In this document: positions 22,252-34,390 of the stretch, piece after piece
How the letters are laid out: the number at the start of each line of letters is the position of its first letter
Position numbering within the stretch: position 1 is the first letter of the stretch
NCBI GenBank assembly: GCA_028753945.1
Contig: JAPNXP010000006.1
Coordinates: 2,790,001-2,854,000 of the forward strand
Source of the DNA: Hexactinellida sp. DTS-2022
Taxonomy: Eukaryota; Porifera; Hexactinellida
Direction: 5' to 3'
DNA: 64,000 bases
Made by a program: the position numbers and the translations under genes
Notes under the pieces: generated by a model
The model's input: the letters and a program-made list of their open reading frames with translations, nothing else
What the model was told of the DNA's origin: nothing
Database searches by the model: none

Positions 22252-22418
22252 TACTTAATAATATACGATGTAACAAAGTTACATCGTGTATGGTGGACTT
22301 ACTAACTAGAAACTAATTAATTACTTAGTATAAAGTATATTAGTAGATAATTAAAAATGTTAACTCACTTGATTCCACAGATAATTTACCTACATACATG
22401 TCGTCAGTCATTTGCAAC

Positions 22419-25400
22419 CTAGATCGTAGATAACAGCTCGTCTTTCGCCACTGGGGATGTGCCGTTGCAGGTCACGTTTCCATAATCTGGGCTCACCATG
22501 ATTGGGATTGCGTTGCCTGAATAACCTCGAGCAGAGGTCCCCACAAAGTTCGATGTACATTGCCTTTGAGCGCTTTCGATAGAGTGTTGTGAGCTGTTAT
22601 TCAATCGTTTGGACATCATCTGAAATAGTTCCATATGTCTTGTAATTCGTGATCAGCATTGATACAACAGGTTGATAGTGGTCGAAGTAGTTTTGGATAT
22701 AAAGGATGGCTGTAGGCTTATCTGTGGCTCTGTGTAAACTCCAACGCACCTCGCGAATTAATGAGTCTTTCGGTGTGTAGAAGTTATTGGCAATGTAGAC
22801 ATCGGCATCAAGAATAGCAGAAGCAGCATAAATTTCCACATCTGTTCCCCAAATGGATTCACGATTCATAAGTCTTTGTGTGCTAAGGTATTCACACGGT
22901 GTCATTCGTTTGGTTTTAAAATACCATCCTAGTTTCCTTGTTCCTTCACTGGCGATAAAGCGAGAGATGATGGAACGAAGATGTAGGTGGCTGTTTTCAC
23001 TCCCAGTAATTAATTTGGATATGCATCGAAATAGACAATTACCATCTCCTTCGATATGTTCCGCATCGCAAGGTTCAAAATCGCTAAGTAACTTCCCAAC
23101 GCTATTAAATGGTTGTCTAGAAACTGATTCAAATAATATCCCCAACATATCGCATTTACTTCGCTGCCAATTTTCATCTATCACTGTGATCCTTGGGTCC
23201 ATCGGTGTGTCGTAGGGATTACGAAGCGGAACTGCGTCGTGAAATGATTCCCATAGCATTGTGTTTAGATACTGCATTCCCTAAAATATTAATTTGTTTA
23301 CCATTTAATAAATATAAGAATTATTACAGTGGAGCCTCCCATAACGGACACTCCAAATAGCGGACAACCTCTAAATAACGGACAACCCTCGTGGCACGGA
23401 TTTATTTATTTAGCATATGTCTAATAGAAAAGCAACCTCTAAATAGCGGACAACCTCTAAATAACGGACAACGGTTCCGGTCCCAAGGTGTCCGTTGTTC
23501 AGAGGTTCTACTGTATAATGTAACAACTTGCTTTGATATACTAAACAAATATATACTAATTAAAATTGAATTGAGTTGTATGAGTGTATTGGTAGATAGT
23601 TTTGACTTACCAGGAAATACAGTACTTTGTGTGTGTATCTAGCACGTTGGGTATCTGTATAGCTGGGGTAGAGTTCTGATGTCCATCCGAGTATAATCTC
23701 CATAATATCTCTCTTCTACAATAAATGGGTAAAATGGTAATTTGTAGTTATCGTATGAATCATTGTTAATTAACTTACAACTTCCTCTTCTTTTCCACCA
23801 TCCAAATAACATCGTGTTGGGAGTGTAGCTGTGCGCTTTGTATAGCAAGTGGTCCAGCTCTTCATGTAGAGGAGTCATGAAGGTCTGCCCACGTATATTC
23901 TGCTTTAGGATTTCCTACAAATGACAACATTGTAATAAGAAAAATATTATGGAATGTTACAAATATTCTGGATTGACGTCAAGAGAAGGTGTAAAGCGAA
24001 AATAACAATGAGTGTCAATAAAGATTACACTAAATAAATTAGACTATAGATGTGAAACGGGAAGCTTACTTTTAAGTTATTAAGGTGTTGAAATATAGAT
24101 TCCGTAGAAAATCCGAAGAGATTCTGGTACATCTAAAAAAGGAATATTTTACTATTAACACTATTTTATCTTTTAAATAACAACTCAATCACAATGAATT
24201 TACCTGTGAGGTGTTGATTCCGATGCTAGTATCGAGGCTTACTTTCTTCTTAGTATTCTTGGGACTAGAGGATCTTTCGAAGTAAGCTCTTGTGATATGG
24301 ATTGGAATCTTTTTGTCCTTCTTCGTTCCTAATTCTGTTTGAGAAATTATAACATGGCTTTCTGTTGATTTCGACACCGTGTAAGGCCCGAGATGTTTCG
24401 TTTGCTTCTTTGTTTTGGGCATGTGTTTTATTTTGGGCATGTTGGTATAGATGATCTTATCACCCTTCTTTAGAGGTGTACTAATTACAGAGATAATAAT
24501 TATGGAAATAATTATTATCGAAGGAATGAATCGAACTTTAGTAACAAGATAGACTGTGTGTTATGTATGAATTAAATATCGTCAGCAGTTCAACTAACCG
24601 ACTAGTGTTAACTTTCTTATCATATTGTATCTTCTGCTTGAGTTGTTCAAAACTGATGCAGTCCATAGCTGATTGCTGTGTAGAAGTTCGAGATTCATCG
24701 ATGTTGCTAACTTCTTCGAGGGGATTTTCAGGAGGTGGGCAAAAGATGTCGTTTATACCTTCGGTATCATCGAGTGGATCTGTGAGTTCTGAGAAAATCG
24801 ATTCTTCCAAATCAAAGTCTTCCTCATCGTTGGTATGCAGGTCGTTAATGGTGGACAAGAGGTCTTGATGCCGGGACTCTCTTCCCCACATGACCTTGAA
24901 TGGAGTTTGTCCGAGGGATCTTTTCTTGCAGGAGTTCATTGCAAGCACAGCCTGTTTGAGCAGTTTGGACCAATGATCCCCTATCTGACTCTCCATTTTA
25001 ATCAGTTTTCTATATGGATAATACGTAAATTGGTCTTAAAATTATATTACAAAATACTAACTGTTTCAGAATCTTGTTGTGCGCTTCGACTACGCCGTTA
25101 GCCATGGGGTGGTAAGCACGAGTGCTACGATTGTCGATACCCAATTTCTGGTTGAATTCCTTAAATATCTGTTAAATACAATAAATAAAAATACAATAAA
25201 TAAATACAATAAATAAAAATACAATAAATAAATACAAATAACAATACATACTATAATATAATTATAGTATGTTAGTGTGTAAAATTAGCTAATTATGATG
25301 ATTATATAAGTTATTTAATTTTAATGAATTAATATGAATGAATTACAGGGGCGGCATACCCGGTACGGCGAGGTACGGCGAGCCGTACCTCGCCGTACCT

Positions 25401-26811
25401 GCCGCCGCCTTACCTGCCGTACCTTTTAATATCCCGCCGTACCACTTTTCGAAAGGGTGTGCCGCGCCTGAATTACAGTATTACATTATACTACTCACAT
25501 TGCTTGTGAACTCTTTGCCCTGGTCGTGCTGGATAATATCAGGTAATCCCATATCCAGATAGATGTCCTTCAGATTCTGAATAACTTCTTGTGAAGTCTT
25601 AGTCTTGAGAGGGCGTACTGCAACATATTTGCTCAGGTAGCATACAGTGACTAGAACGTGTTTGTAGCCGTCTTCACTCTCAGGGAGGTCGCATATAAGG
25701 TCCATTCCTATATGTCTCCACGTTTTAGAAGGAGGTGGTATTGGTTGGAGTTTCTTTTGCGGTTGAGGTGGCAAGGCCGCTGTCATCTGACATGTATGGC
25801 ACGTCTTTACCTTAATAATATAAGAAAGCCATTACTATTGTATGATTTAATATGTACAAAGCTAAGTGAATACGTAGTTTCTAATCATTATGAATTTAGG
25901 ATTATTTTCGAACGAGATACAGCCACATTTCCTTATGTGCCACTTGTCCCACAAGTAGCACGTGACATAGACACAGATGCCACTTCATGGATAATTATTG
26001 GATAAACATGACTGAAAATCATAATGTTATGATATTTATAATTATATTACAAGATTAATTAAGTCATTTGAGAGTAGTTTAATCCAGCAGAATTTATTAC
26101 GCAAACGAGAAGTATATTGTAATTCAGAAAAAAAATTCAGTTCTTCAAATAGTTTTCGTGGGTTAGTATACATTTAGTTAGAATGCATCACAACATTTAA
26201 AATGATTCAAAATTAAATAGCCCATTTGAATAATAAAAATAATTATGGTTCAAATGAAACGAGATAGGTAGGAAAATTTGATTAACTATGAACAAATAGA
26301 GAAGTGGTCCGAACAAAGATGGATTATCCTTTATAATAATGTCACTGTAAATGGCAAGTGGTCCGGCCATGACCGAACCACGTACTACCTAGGAAAGTAT
26401 GCCGAATAATTAAACTCACATATTCTTTAACGTCTTGGGAAACGCCTGTCCATGTGTATCTTTGCTGAACTGAATGTAGGGTCGTATTTATTCCGGGATG
26501 ACCGACTTCGTCATGGAACTTCTCATAGATGCTGTCCAACTCAGACTGCAATGGAACTGCCAAATCTGCTTCTGTGCCTTCCAGTTTTACTCTCTAAAGG
26601 GAGAATTCAATTAAACCATGGAATATATAAAAATGGTCTAGGGGAATAAGGAAGTCAATATTACCTTGTAAAGTCTGTTGGTATCTCCAATAAAATAGGA
26701 AGACACTCTTCTTTTGTAGTTCCATTTTGTCTGTCGTGAAGCTTGAGATGCTTCAGGATATTTTTCTTCACGAAGAAAGTGAATGATTTCGTCATATTCA
26801 TTTGGATTCAT
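22419..26811 (-). CDS. Ginger transposase: H2C2-integrase-GPY/OTU protein, about 10 exons
   Basis: Exons read on the minus strand: 26811-26665 (ATG start, MNPNEYDEIIHFLRE), 26593-26420 (H..H half of the zinc finger, FHDEVGHPG), 25810-25499 (CHTCQ, then GMDLICD and HDQGKEF), 25168-25062 (HPMANGVVEAHN), 25009-24599, 24480-24204 (KHLGPYTVSKS, GPY/F-like), 24132-24070, about 23914-23611, and 23280-22597. All borders are GT/AG and phases agree for the first seven. Splicing places exactly 35 residues between the second catalytic Asp and the Glu, i.e. DD35E. The last large exon is an OTU protease: DGNCLFRCIS (catalytic Asp/Cys), WGTDVEI, and FDHYQPV (catalytic His). Between 23914 and 23611 the border is uncertain: a direct reading meets a stop at 23639, while an internal 57-80 nt intron would lead to the GTAAGT donor. 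A further frame (22634-22419) encodes a peptide conserved at 50260. Probably near-intact. Confidence 0.8.
23327..23513. mobile_element. pogo-like MITE, recent copy B
   Basis: 187 bp, TA-flanked, inverted copy of 16959-17145. Reading both by eye I find one difference (CTAATAGAC against CTATTAGAC). It lies in the intron before the OTU exon of the Ginger gene. Confidence 0.85.
25346..25470. mobile_element. hAT-like MITE in a Ginger intron
   Basis: CAGGGGCGGCATACCC and GGGTGTGCCGCGCCTG are inverted copies. The interior repeats GGTACGGCGAG and its complement. Flanks share only AATTA, so the duplication is short or eroded. Confidence 0.65.
25840..26170. repeat. Diverged Tc1/mariner-like relic
   Basis: GAGATACAGCCACATTTC, TGTGCCACTTGT and CCACTTCATG appear in the same order as in the element at 42243-42807. 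Terminal repeats are eroded. Confidence 0.55.
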
Positions 26812-27234
26812 TTCGAAATAAGAATAGATTTGTTTGCTTGTTTGTTTGTTGTAAATGAATAAGACAATTAATGCATATATTAAATGTCTGATATAGTAAA
26901 TTTGATAGTATAGGGTTTATCTATATTATGATATGAAAATCATAGTATTTTTAATTAAATTCATAATAAAAAGTAAAAATAAGCCAAAATTTCCTTTTAT
27001 AGTGTCTCAAAATATCACTGTTTAATTTCTAATAGCACATCCAGGGTTTGCTAATACAATGTCTCAAAATCTCACGCATCTCAAACTTAAATTAAATTCA
27101 TAATAAAAAGTAAAAATAAGCCAAAATTTCCTTTTATAGCGTCTCAGAATATACTGTATAATTTGTAATAGCACATCCATGGTTTGGTAATACAATGTCT
27201 CAGAATCTCACGCGTCTCAGAATATCATGCAACA

Positions 27235-27770
27235 GGCCTATGGGCAGGTCAGCACAGACTGACCCGGTAATCCCAGACTTGACGCGGCAACTCCGCTTGC
27301 ATTTGAAGCGCCACGAACCACCTCTCCAGAGGAACAAGGTGCAATAGTACCTCCGGGTACTCCTGGCCCAGTGCCTGTTCATATAATGACTGCCTCACGG
27401 CAGCACGCTAACCCAATTACTACGCTACACTCACTGCTCACTGAGACGCTTTCTGAGTTACGTTACCTGATACCACAGAGCACCAGTCAGGAAATTCCTG
27501 TTGCCTAGAATGCTCTAACTGTGGCTCCTACCACCGACTAAAATCCCTATTCGGGACACGCTCTCTTTGACCCGTCCAATTTAGTGGAGCGAAAGTTTTT
27601 CGCTGGGTCCTCGAAAGAGATCTGCTCTTACCTTAGTAAGTACTTCACATCCGGCTTCGAGCCGGAACAGAGGCTGAAGATGATCAAGTGTTACAACGTC
27701 CGGATTTCCCTTCAATGAGGGTACAAAAGCTGGTCAACCTATTCCAGCGTCCAGACCTCTATACATTATA
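27235..27770 (+). pseudogene. Gag-like retroelement frame, 3' piece
   Basis: It continues the 20153 frame past the GGCC junction, then stops and shifts. Blocks include VPPGTPGPVPVHIMTASRQ and DPSNLVERKFF followed by YLSKYFTSGFEPEQRLKMIK. The last block resembles the DP..L....+....YL.+YF...L...ER pattern of DIRS-type Gag proteins, which is an inference. Several stops (27507, 27538 region, 27717) show it is dead. The next element starts at 27774. Confidence 0.4.
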
Positions 27771-30700
27771 AGTAGTGCAGCCGCTAAGTGCAACATTTTG
27801 GTCAAATTGTGCTTTTGATGATAAAATCGTGAAACTTGGCACTAAGTAAGAGCACATCATACCAAACGTTTTTGGATATAAGGGCATCTTGGATTTTTTC
27901 CATGGTAAAAATATTGGGGGTCAAAAAATTGACCCCTAAAAAAAATCGCCGTTTTTAAAAATCAAGGTTATATTATCCAGACGCATTCTAAACAACTTTT
28001 TATTCTCAGATTCGTGCTCAGCACTTAATTTCCCACATTTTAATGTGTATGTAGACCGTATTTGGAGAAATTTTGATGTTCACTACTGAATCACTAGCAA
28101 CGGCCTGAAATTTCACAGAATTGCATATTTACTCTAGCTTTATTGAGTGACCCCTTTTATTTTATTATGTCCACTATGTACGAATCAACTAATATGGATA
28201 CTAACCAATCGTAAAAATTATTGAAAGCTAGACAAGTGTAGTGATGAGAAAATACAGAAATAACAATATTGTTGATTCTTTTTTTAGTTCTCAGTGCACA
28301 GTCCACCACAGTGGCAAAGTGCAGTACACTGGAGTGCTGCCTTTAGGCAGTTGCACTGTTTTCTGCAACCTTTCTTGCAACCACACCGCAGCAGTTCTCT
28401 ACAAACCTTCGTAGCTTCCGGAAGAGTTGTCCAGCATATTTCCAAGCCGCCTGATTCCTTACTTTTCCAACCCCATTCACTCGGAGATGGAATCTTTGGG
28501 TCTGCAACCATTGCTTGGGCCCAAGAGTAACTGGCTTGATAAGCTGCACGCTTTGTGTGCTGTATGAGAGCTTCTTTTGTCGTGGGAAGCCCTTCTATTG
28601 CTCTGCCTTTCTGTGTGTAGAGCTGCTTTCGTACCTGATTGATACATTGCAGGCTGCTGGTGCGGTCGTAAATTAATACTACGAATCGCTCCAATGGCTT
28701 CATAACACTCTCTATGGATTCTGGGTTAGCAATCAACTAACATAATGCTGGTGTGACATCGTCGTAGACTTTCCATGTGTCTCACGCTGTCCTTTTCCCC
28801 TACCTGCAAAACATGACACTGTATCGCAGCCTGTGAACGCATGGAACATTGGCAGAGCCATACACCGATCAGGCCCCAAAGCTCTAGCCATCTCATGAGC
28901 TGCTAAGTAACGAAAGCTTTTTCCAGCACCAAAAGCGATCCATATTTCAGCTTTCTTGAGACGCTGGGCTGATGTCACTGCCAATACTACCACATCTGTG
29001 TCAACTGTGCGTATTGATACTTTGGTATTCCCTTCTTTCATAGCATCTTCCAGATGTAGAATGATCCTTGTGTCTGCCTCTTCATGTGTGCATGGAGCTA
29101 GCCTTGAGATATCTTTTGGAAGATTACAAAGTACCTCTATGTGATGTGTGCTGATTATCTGTTTATCGCTGTCAATGGATGCTATAGAAGTTGCGAGGAA
29201 AGAGAAAAGCTCAACTTTATCTTCATCAATGCGCAGAAACTCTTGCCAGTTTATAGGAACTAAACTTGAAGGCTCCACACGTCTCCGAACACCATTCCCC
29301 CTCTTTCTTCGTGTTTCGGCCTTCAAGCTGTCGGGTTTGTACTCGTCCCAAACAATGTCGACTCGGCTTGCATATTGCAACTGGGACTCAATGTATGGCA
29401 GGAAAACTTGTTTTGCGTAATCCGAGAAAGTCTGCAGAAGCAGGACGTAGCATATTCACAATACCAGATCCATCAAGAATAATAACTTGTACACTGGGAT
29501 TCGTGGCGTCCTCTTAGCAGACCACCAAGTCCTCCAAGCATCTAACTAGATCGGACTTTGTACCCAATCTCAGTTTACCATTTTGTGATAACGCTGGTGG
29601 ATATGCATGATTTTCATGCTCAAAAAAATCATCTAGGTTACCGCCACGTACTTGTGATGCAACATACAGCCGAGAAAATAGGGAACAATCATTCTTCAGA
29701 GAAGAATGACTTAGTCTTCTCTCGGACAGGAAGCCGGTTAAACAGAGGAAGATTGTTCTTCTTGATGGGAGCTGAAATGGGTTTTGTTTGATTGACAAGC
29801 CGATCAATAACATAGGTGTCATACTGCTCTTCTCCTAATTTCTCAATTTTACGCACAGTGTTAATAACGGCTGGATCAGCAAGGTCTCTACTATCCAGTA
29901 CAAGAAGATCGCTGCTGTTCTCAGTGAACGGGTTTCTCATTTCTTCTATGGTATTTGCTAGACTTTTCACATCTCGTGCAAACGCCAATTGTACATGTTT
30001 AGACTCCTCGTGATGTCTCATATCATGTGTTCTTCTAGTCTCAGTTGCTGCTTCAAACTCTCCAATAAGTCTGGACATCTCAGGTCCAGACACCATCCAG
30101 CGTCGAAGAGCAGCAGGGTTCTCAGTTAGGCCTACGGCTCCACCATCATCTTTCACAGAAGCATTGTTTTGCTCGTGGGCATGGTCAATGGCAATAGCGG
30201 AGAATCTGCGTATTGTCTTCTTCACAACAAAATCCCCTTTCAGAAACTCGGAAAACACAGTAGGCTGAAAGTCCTTTAGTGTAACCATGTCCCGAAGATG
30301 AACAGAGATCCATCTAGCGTAATGAGTATGGTCCAAGGCGAAAAACTAGGGAACGATCTTGATAAGAGCGTCTATGTATAGCTCGAAATCTGGCTCAATT
30401 ATGGATCTCACGTAGACCATCACTGCCAATTCCATCTGCAGGATTAACAACCAGAACTTGAACTGTGGATATAATTCGGCCCTATTTGAGCACCAACTAT
30501 TATCTTCCTCTCCCAAACTATTGCAATACTCTAAGTATGCTTCCTGCAGAAGTAGATACAGGCTGCAAGCTGTGATCTGGTGAGTTTGTCGTGTGCGTGA
30601 CACATGAACGACCCGAAGAAATGAATCAGCCGTACCAGGTGTAGCAACATTGCTTTGTACTAGTGCACCTGTCCAACTACTGCCATCTAGAAGATCGCCA

Positions 30701-32089
30701 ATTGTCTTGAAAGCTGCCATCTCTATACTACCTATGTAGTCCTCCAAAAAATATAATGAATTGATTTTCGCCGTGGCTTGTTGTCCAGTTCCACTGGATT
30801 TGTTTTGCGATTGCGTACAGAGGCTGATCCATAGTGATGACGGGCACCTGTCCATGATTTAAAATATCAACTGCCTTCTTCACTACATCCATTGAGTGGC
30901 GAATCATGGCTACGGAGTGAGCTTGATCGTAAAAAAGGGGCAGAAGAGAATTGTGTGTCACACAGCTATCTAATGCTTCATTGGGAGGTTGAAGGCTAGC
31001 ATGGTATGCAGACCAGGAAACTGCCTCATCTCCCTGGTTCTTTTCAGTCGACACCACTCGATTAACTTGTTTCAGCCACCTGTCAAGAAAAAAATATATA
31101 ATGATAATAAACTGGGTAGGGTAAGTTAAATTAGACTGTACCTATATTCCTTCTGTAAAGCTTGAGGCATGCGCTCGCAGTTTCCTCTGTTGGGACCATA
31201 TAGCTTTGGTACAGGTGGATCATGCCTATGCAAAATAATAGGAGGCACACTAGTGTAAGATTCTGGAAGGTTTAATTTCGTTTTCTTCGCATTAGTATCA
31301 TCCTGAATAGCGATAACAGCCCGTTGGACTCCATGGAAGTTCTGACTTTGGTGCTGAAATAGGGATATTCCAGTTCCATGAAATGAGTCATGAGCACTAG
31401 TTGAACTGGGGTTGTGCTCAATATTGTCTACTGCGGCAGTTGTGAAAAGTCCGCCTTTAAGTTGAAGGGGGCAAACAACTTTTTCCTGCTCATAGTGATA
31501 ACAAACTTTGTTACCCAGTTCAGTGGAGATGTTTAATACCCGGTCATACGATATGCACAGACCCAGGTTAAAAAGAGTGTCAACAAGTTTACGTTTCCGG
31601 GTATTTGTATGGATCATCACGCCTAAATAGATGGGCAGTGGTGTTTCTTGCTGTTGGATGTGCCTGACGTTATCTGTATCCTCCTTGGAACGCTTCGAGC
31701 TGTTGTAAAACAGAAGCTGAGATATAGTTAAAGCTGACTGAGAAATTGATGAGGAACCTGATTGTGATTTGATGTTAGGCCCTTTCAGCACCATATTAAC
31801 TAGTACTTTGAGTGAAAACGGCACAGATTGCTCCTGACACTGGGTGTCAAATGAACCATTGAATTTACTTTTCATTGCAAACATATCTCGTATAACTATC
31901 ATGGCTGCCTTTGCAAGATGAACTGCATCACTATCAGAGTCATGTTCACATGCTTTTCCCAGTGCAGCACCAACATCTTCATTGAAAACAAGAACAATTT
32001 CATGTCCTTGTATGTGAGCTTCCATATCTGGAAAATAACTTAATATCCTATTCTTGAGTTTGGTAGAGTGGACATGCCCTGACATTAAT

Positions 32090-33362
32090 TAGGGCTGTAC
32101 CGGATATCCGGTTCTAATCCGGTATCCGGTGTATCCGGCCAATTACCGGATATCCGGGCGGAACCGGATATGAACAACTATCCGGCCGGATAACGGTCCC
32201 AATTGTATTTGTGTATGAATTAAAGAATAACTATCTCTCCGAATATAAAGTGAATTTCCATAGCTCTAGGGTCATTAACTGTCCATTTTTTCTGTCGTTC
32301 TAATGTCTGGTACAGGTTATCTTGCATAGATATTCTTGGAGTAGAATTTAAATAGTGTGTAATAACAGAACTAGTTGATTGAAAAAATACTATGATCACC
32401 TTGTTGTGAATTTCTACAAGAGGATTTTCAATTATTGTTTTTTTTTGTAAATTTCTGGATGTGAATGTTTTATGTGGTTCCACAATGGTGACGTGCTATA
32501 TATTTTAGGATTTTTAGCACGTGATATATGTATTGGCATCACATTCATTACAGAGTGCTCTGAAAGAATCGTTCTTAGATAGTGAGAAAAATGCCAAATT
32601 TCACTCATGCTGGGATTGATAAAAAAATGCAACCTTTCAAGCTATAAAATATAGGAATCGAAAATAAATATGTTATTGAAAAGATCTTATTACCAAAGGT
32701 GAATGCGATTGAAAGTATATTCATATACTGTATCAATTGTGGAATCACATAAATTATTTTAGAAGCCTCCCTAAAAAACACAAGCTTAGTATATGTACAA
32801 ATTAATTATGAATAAGCAGAACTTGTTCTTGATGTGATATTATGGTTTCATTTGTCAAATACATATTTAGTCGCAAGGCTGGATTCGGTTAACCGGCTAA
32901 CCGGTTAACCGTTGCTGACATCGGTTAACGGTTAGAGATTTTATCAACCAGTTTGCCGGTCTGTTGAATATCAGCAGAGTTATTGGCAAATTAATGTATA
33001 AAGTATTAGATTTTTTGAATTTTATCAAAATATGTTAGTGCTAAATCCATTTCTCATCACCAATTAAGAAATTTTCTTAGACAACATTGATTTAAATTCA
33101 CCTAAAGCACGAAATGTATCAGTTAATATACTTATGCGGTTATACTTTATACAGCTGAGTCTTATTCTGTAGTATAATCAAATTTTTATAAAGGATTTAT
33201 TGTATTGAGTAGGATGGGCGGTTAACCGGTTAACCGTGGCCTCAGATCGGTTAACCAACCCCACCCTTGTAATAGCCGGATATCCGGCCGGATATCGGAT
33301 AATTGAGCACCGGATATCCGGATCCGGCCGGAGTAGAGAATCTCTAATCCGGTACAGCTCTA
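32090..33362. mobile_element. hAT derivative inserted in the nuclease-type gene
   Basis: Ends TAGGGCTGTACCGGAT and ATCCGGTACAGCTCTA (one mismatch as inverted repeats) are flanked by ACATTAAT at 32082-32089 and 33363-33370, a perfect 8-bp duplication. Both ends are dense in GGATATCCGG words. A further hAT-like repeat with GGTTAACCGG ends (about 32878-33276) is nested inside. It contains transposase fragments. Confidence 0.85.
32220..32632 (-). pseudogene. hAT transposase N-terminal fragments with BED finger half
   Basis: One minus-strand frame includes YSTSPLWNHIKHSHPEIY, the His-His end of a BED zinc finger. The next includes QKKWTVNDPRAMEIHF, like the segment after the finger in ZBED-type hAT transposases. 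The catalytic core is missing, so the host element is an internally deleted hAT. Confidence 0.6.
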
Positions 33363-34390
33363 ACATTAATGTTCCAAGTTGTTCTAGTCTGTTGCTGTAC
33401 AGATTTGTCAGATCAGACAGTTTGAAAATTGGTATGACAAGATCGTCGATTCGGGCTTCTTCAATAAAGGACACTAGTTCAGCAAATGCAACGCCGTGGT
33501 TAAGAGCATCTACATGAGATTCTGTGGTACAAGTTTTTGCTTCTCTTGTTCTATTGTATCGAGAAACTAGGCACTTGATATGATATTCAGCATCCAGAGC
33601 AACCATGTCTCCAGCACTCAGTTTAGCTAGTAGAAATTTGTCCTGCAAACGTAGAGCACAATGACGGACACGAACATCAGATGAAGTGTAGACGCTCTGT
33701 GCAAAGACTCACCAGCTTGAGCCTCCGTATCACAGAAGAAACAGTCATTGGCGGTGGAATGTAACCGTTTCTTACTTGCACGGGTGAACATGTTATCGAC
33801 GTTTGAAGGCGAACTGTTTTCGGGTGCGACGGGGGGCACTTTCCTCTTCTCTGCCCTTTGAAGTTCTGTTTTGTTAAACTTCAGTCTGCATGAATCATGC
33901 CATTTCGCTTTATGATGTTGGAAGCTTGCTTCAATACCCTCACCTTTATCTAATCGAGATAAACTTATTGTTCTTGGCAAGCAATCGAGTTTTTCGAAAG
34001 CCAGAAGATTTTCAGCAGTGGTCTTATAACCGGCTCCTTTTTTGTCATGTTTTGAATCAGCAGGACAAGAGAGGCTTTCATATGTGTCTGCCTGACACAA
34101 AACACATAAATTCCAGTCTATAGTGACATATTTTATTTCCGATGTTCCAGGTTGCAAGGAGCCTACTATTTTGTAGGCTTTGGACATAGTCTTTCACTGG
34201 TCTAGTACTTAGATAGGATAAGCTAAAAAGGACAACACGATATGGTTAAAGTAAAGTTGGAGATAGAATGTGTAACATTTAAGACCTTTACTAGTGAACA
34301 ACAAAAAAATCTCCAAATATGGTCTATATACACATAAAAATGCTGGAAATTAAGTGCTAAGTACGAATCTGAGAATAAAAGTTGTTTTAA

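Larger units (their letters stand above)
20317..27234 (-). mobile_element. Ginger-type DNA transposon, complete ends, 6.9 kb
   Basis: The first 24 bp (TGTTGCATGATATTCTGAGA...) and last 24 bp are perfect inverted copies, and homology continues for over 130 bp with internal direct repeats of TTTTGAGACATTGTATTA and CCATGGATGTGCTATTA. The flanks are GGCC on both sides (20313-20316 and 27235-27238). TGTNR ends, a 4-bp duplication, and a spliced gene with H2C2 finger, DD35E integrase, GPY-like and OTU domains are the described features of Ginger transposons, which are related to Gypsy integrases. It inserted in a Gag-like frame that reads through when it is removed. Later insertions: 22020, 23327 and 25346. 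Confidence 0.85.
28284..34187 (-). pseudogene. Multidomain element protein: Cys-rich N-terminus, FEN/PIN-like nuclease, CXC tail
   Basis: In order on the minus strand: 34187-33627 has Cys/His pairs (LCVLCQ, WHDSCRLKFN, CFFCDTEA); 33648-33370 has GDMVALDAEYHIKC; 32085-31143 has GLCISYDRVL and NPSSTSAHDSFHGTGISLF; an intron follows (31142-31078), then 31077-30340, 30336-29689 and 29700-29514 (CSLFSRLYVASQVR, FFEHENHAYPP). The nuclease-like part is 29510-28733: VIILDGSGI, IVWDEYKPDSLKAETRRKR, THEEADTRI, RTVDTDVVVLA and FTGCDTVSCFAGRGK, matching in order the acidic residues of XPG/FEN1/Asteroid proteins. The end (28430-28284) is a CXC domain, CGCKKGCRKQCNCLK...CTALCHCGG. Lesions: a hAT insertion, a TAA at 29516-29514, and shifts near 33690, 30345, 29700, 29440 and 28735. 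Similar proteins are common as uncharacterised genes in cnidarian genomes; function is not established. Confidence 0.65.

Noticed and set aside
24563-24868. Plus-strand frame of 101 codons
   Set aside because: It is the complement of the spliced Ginger exon 25009-24599.
25838-26170. Coding sequence in a Ginger intron
   Set aside because: Matches a mariner-like relic rather than any transposase domain.
28294-28530. Plus-strand frame opposite the CXC domain
   Set aside because: Complement of the cysteine-rich coding region, no independent support.
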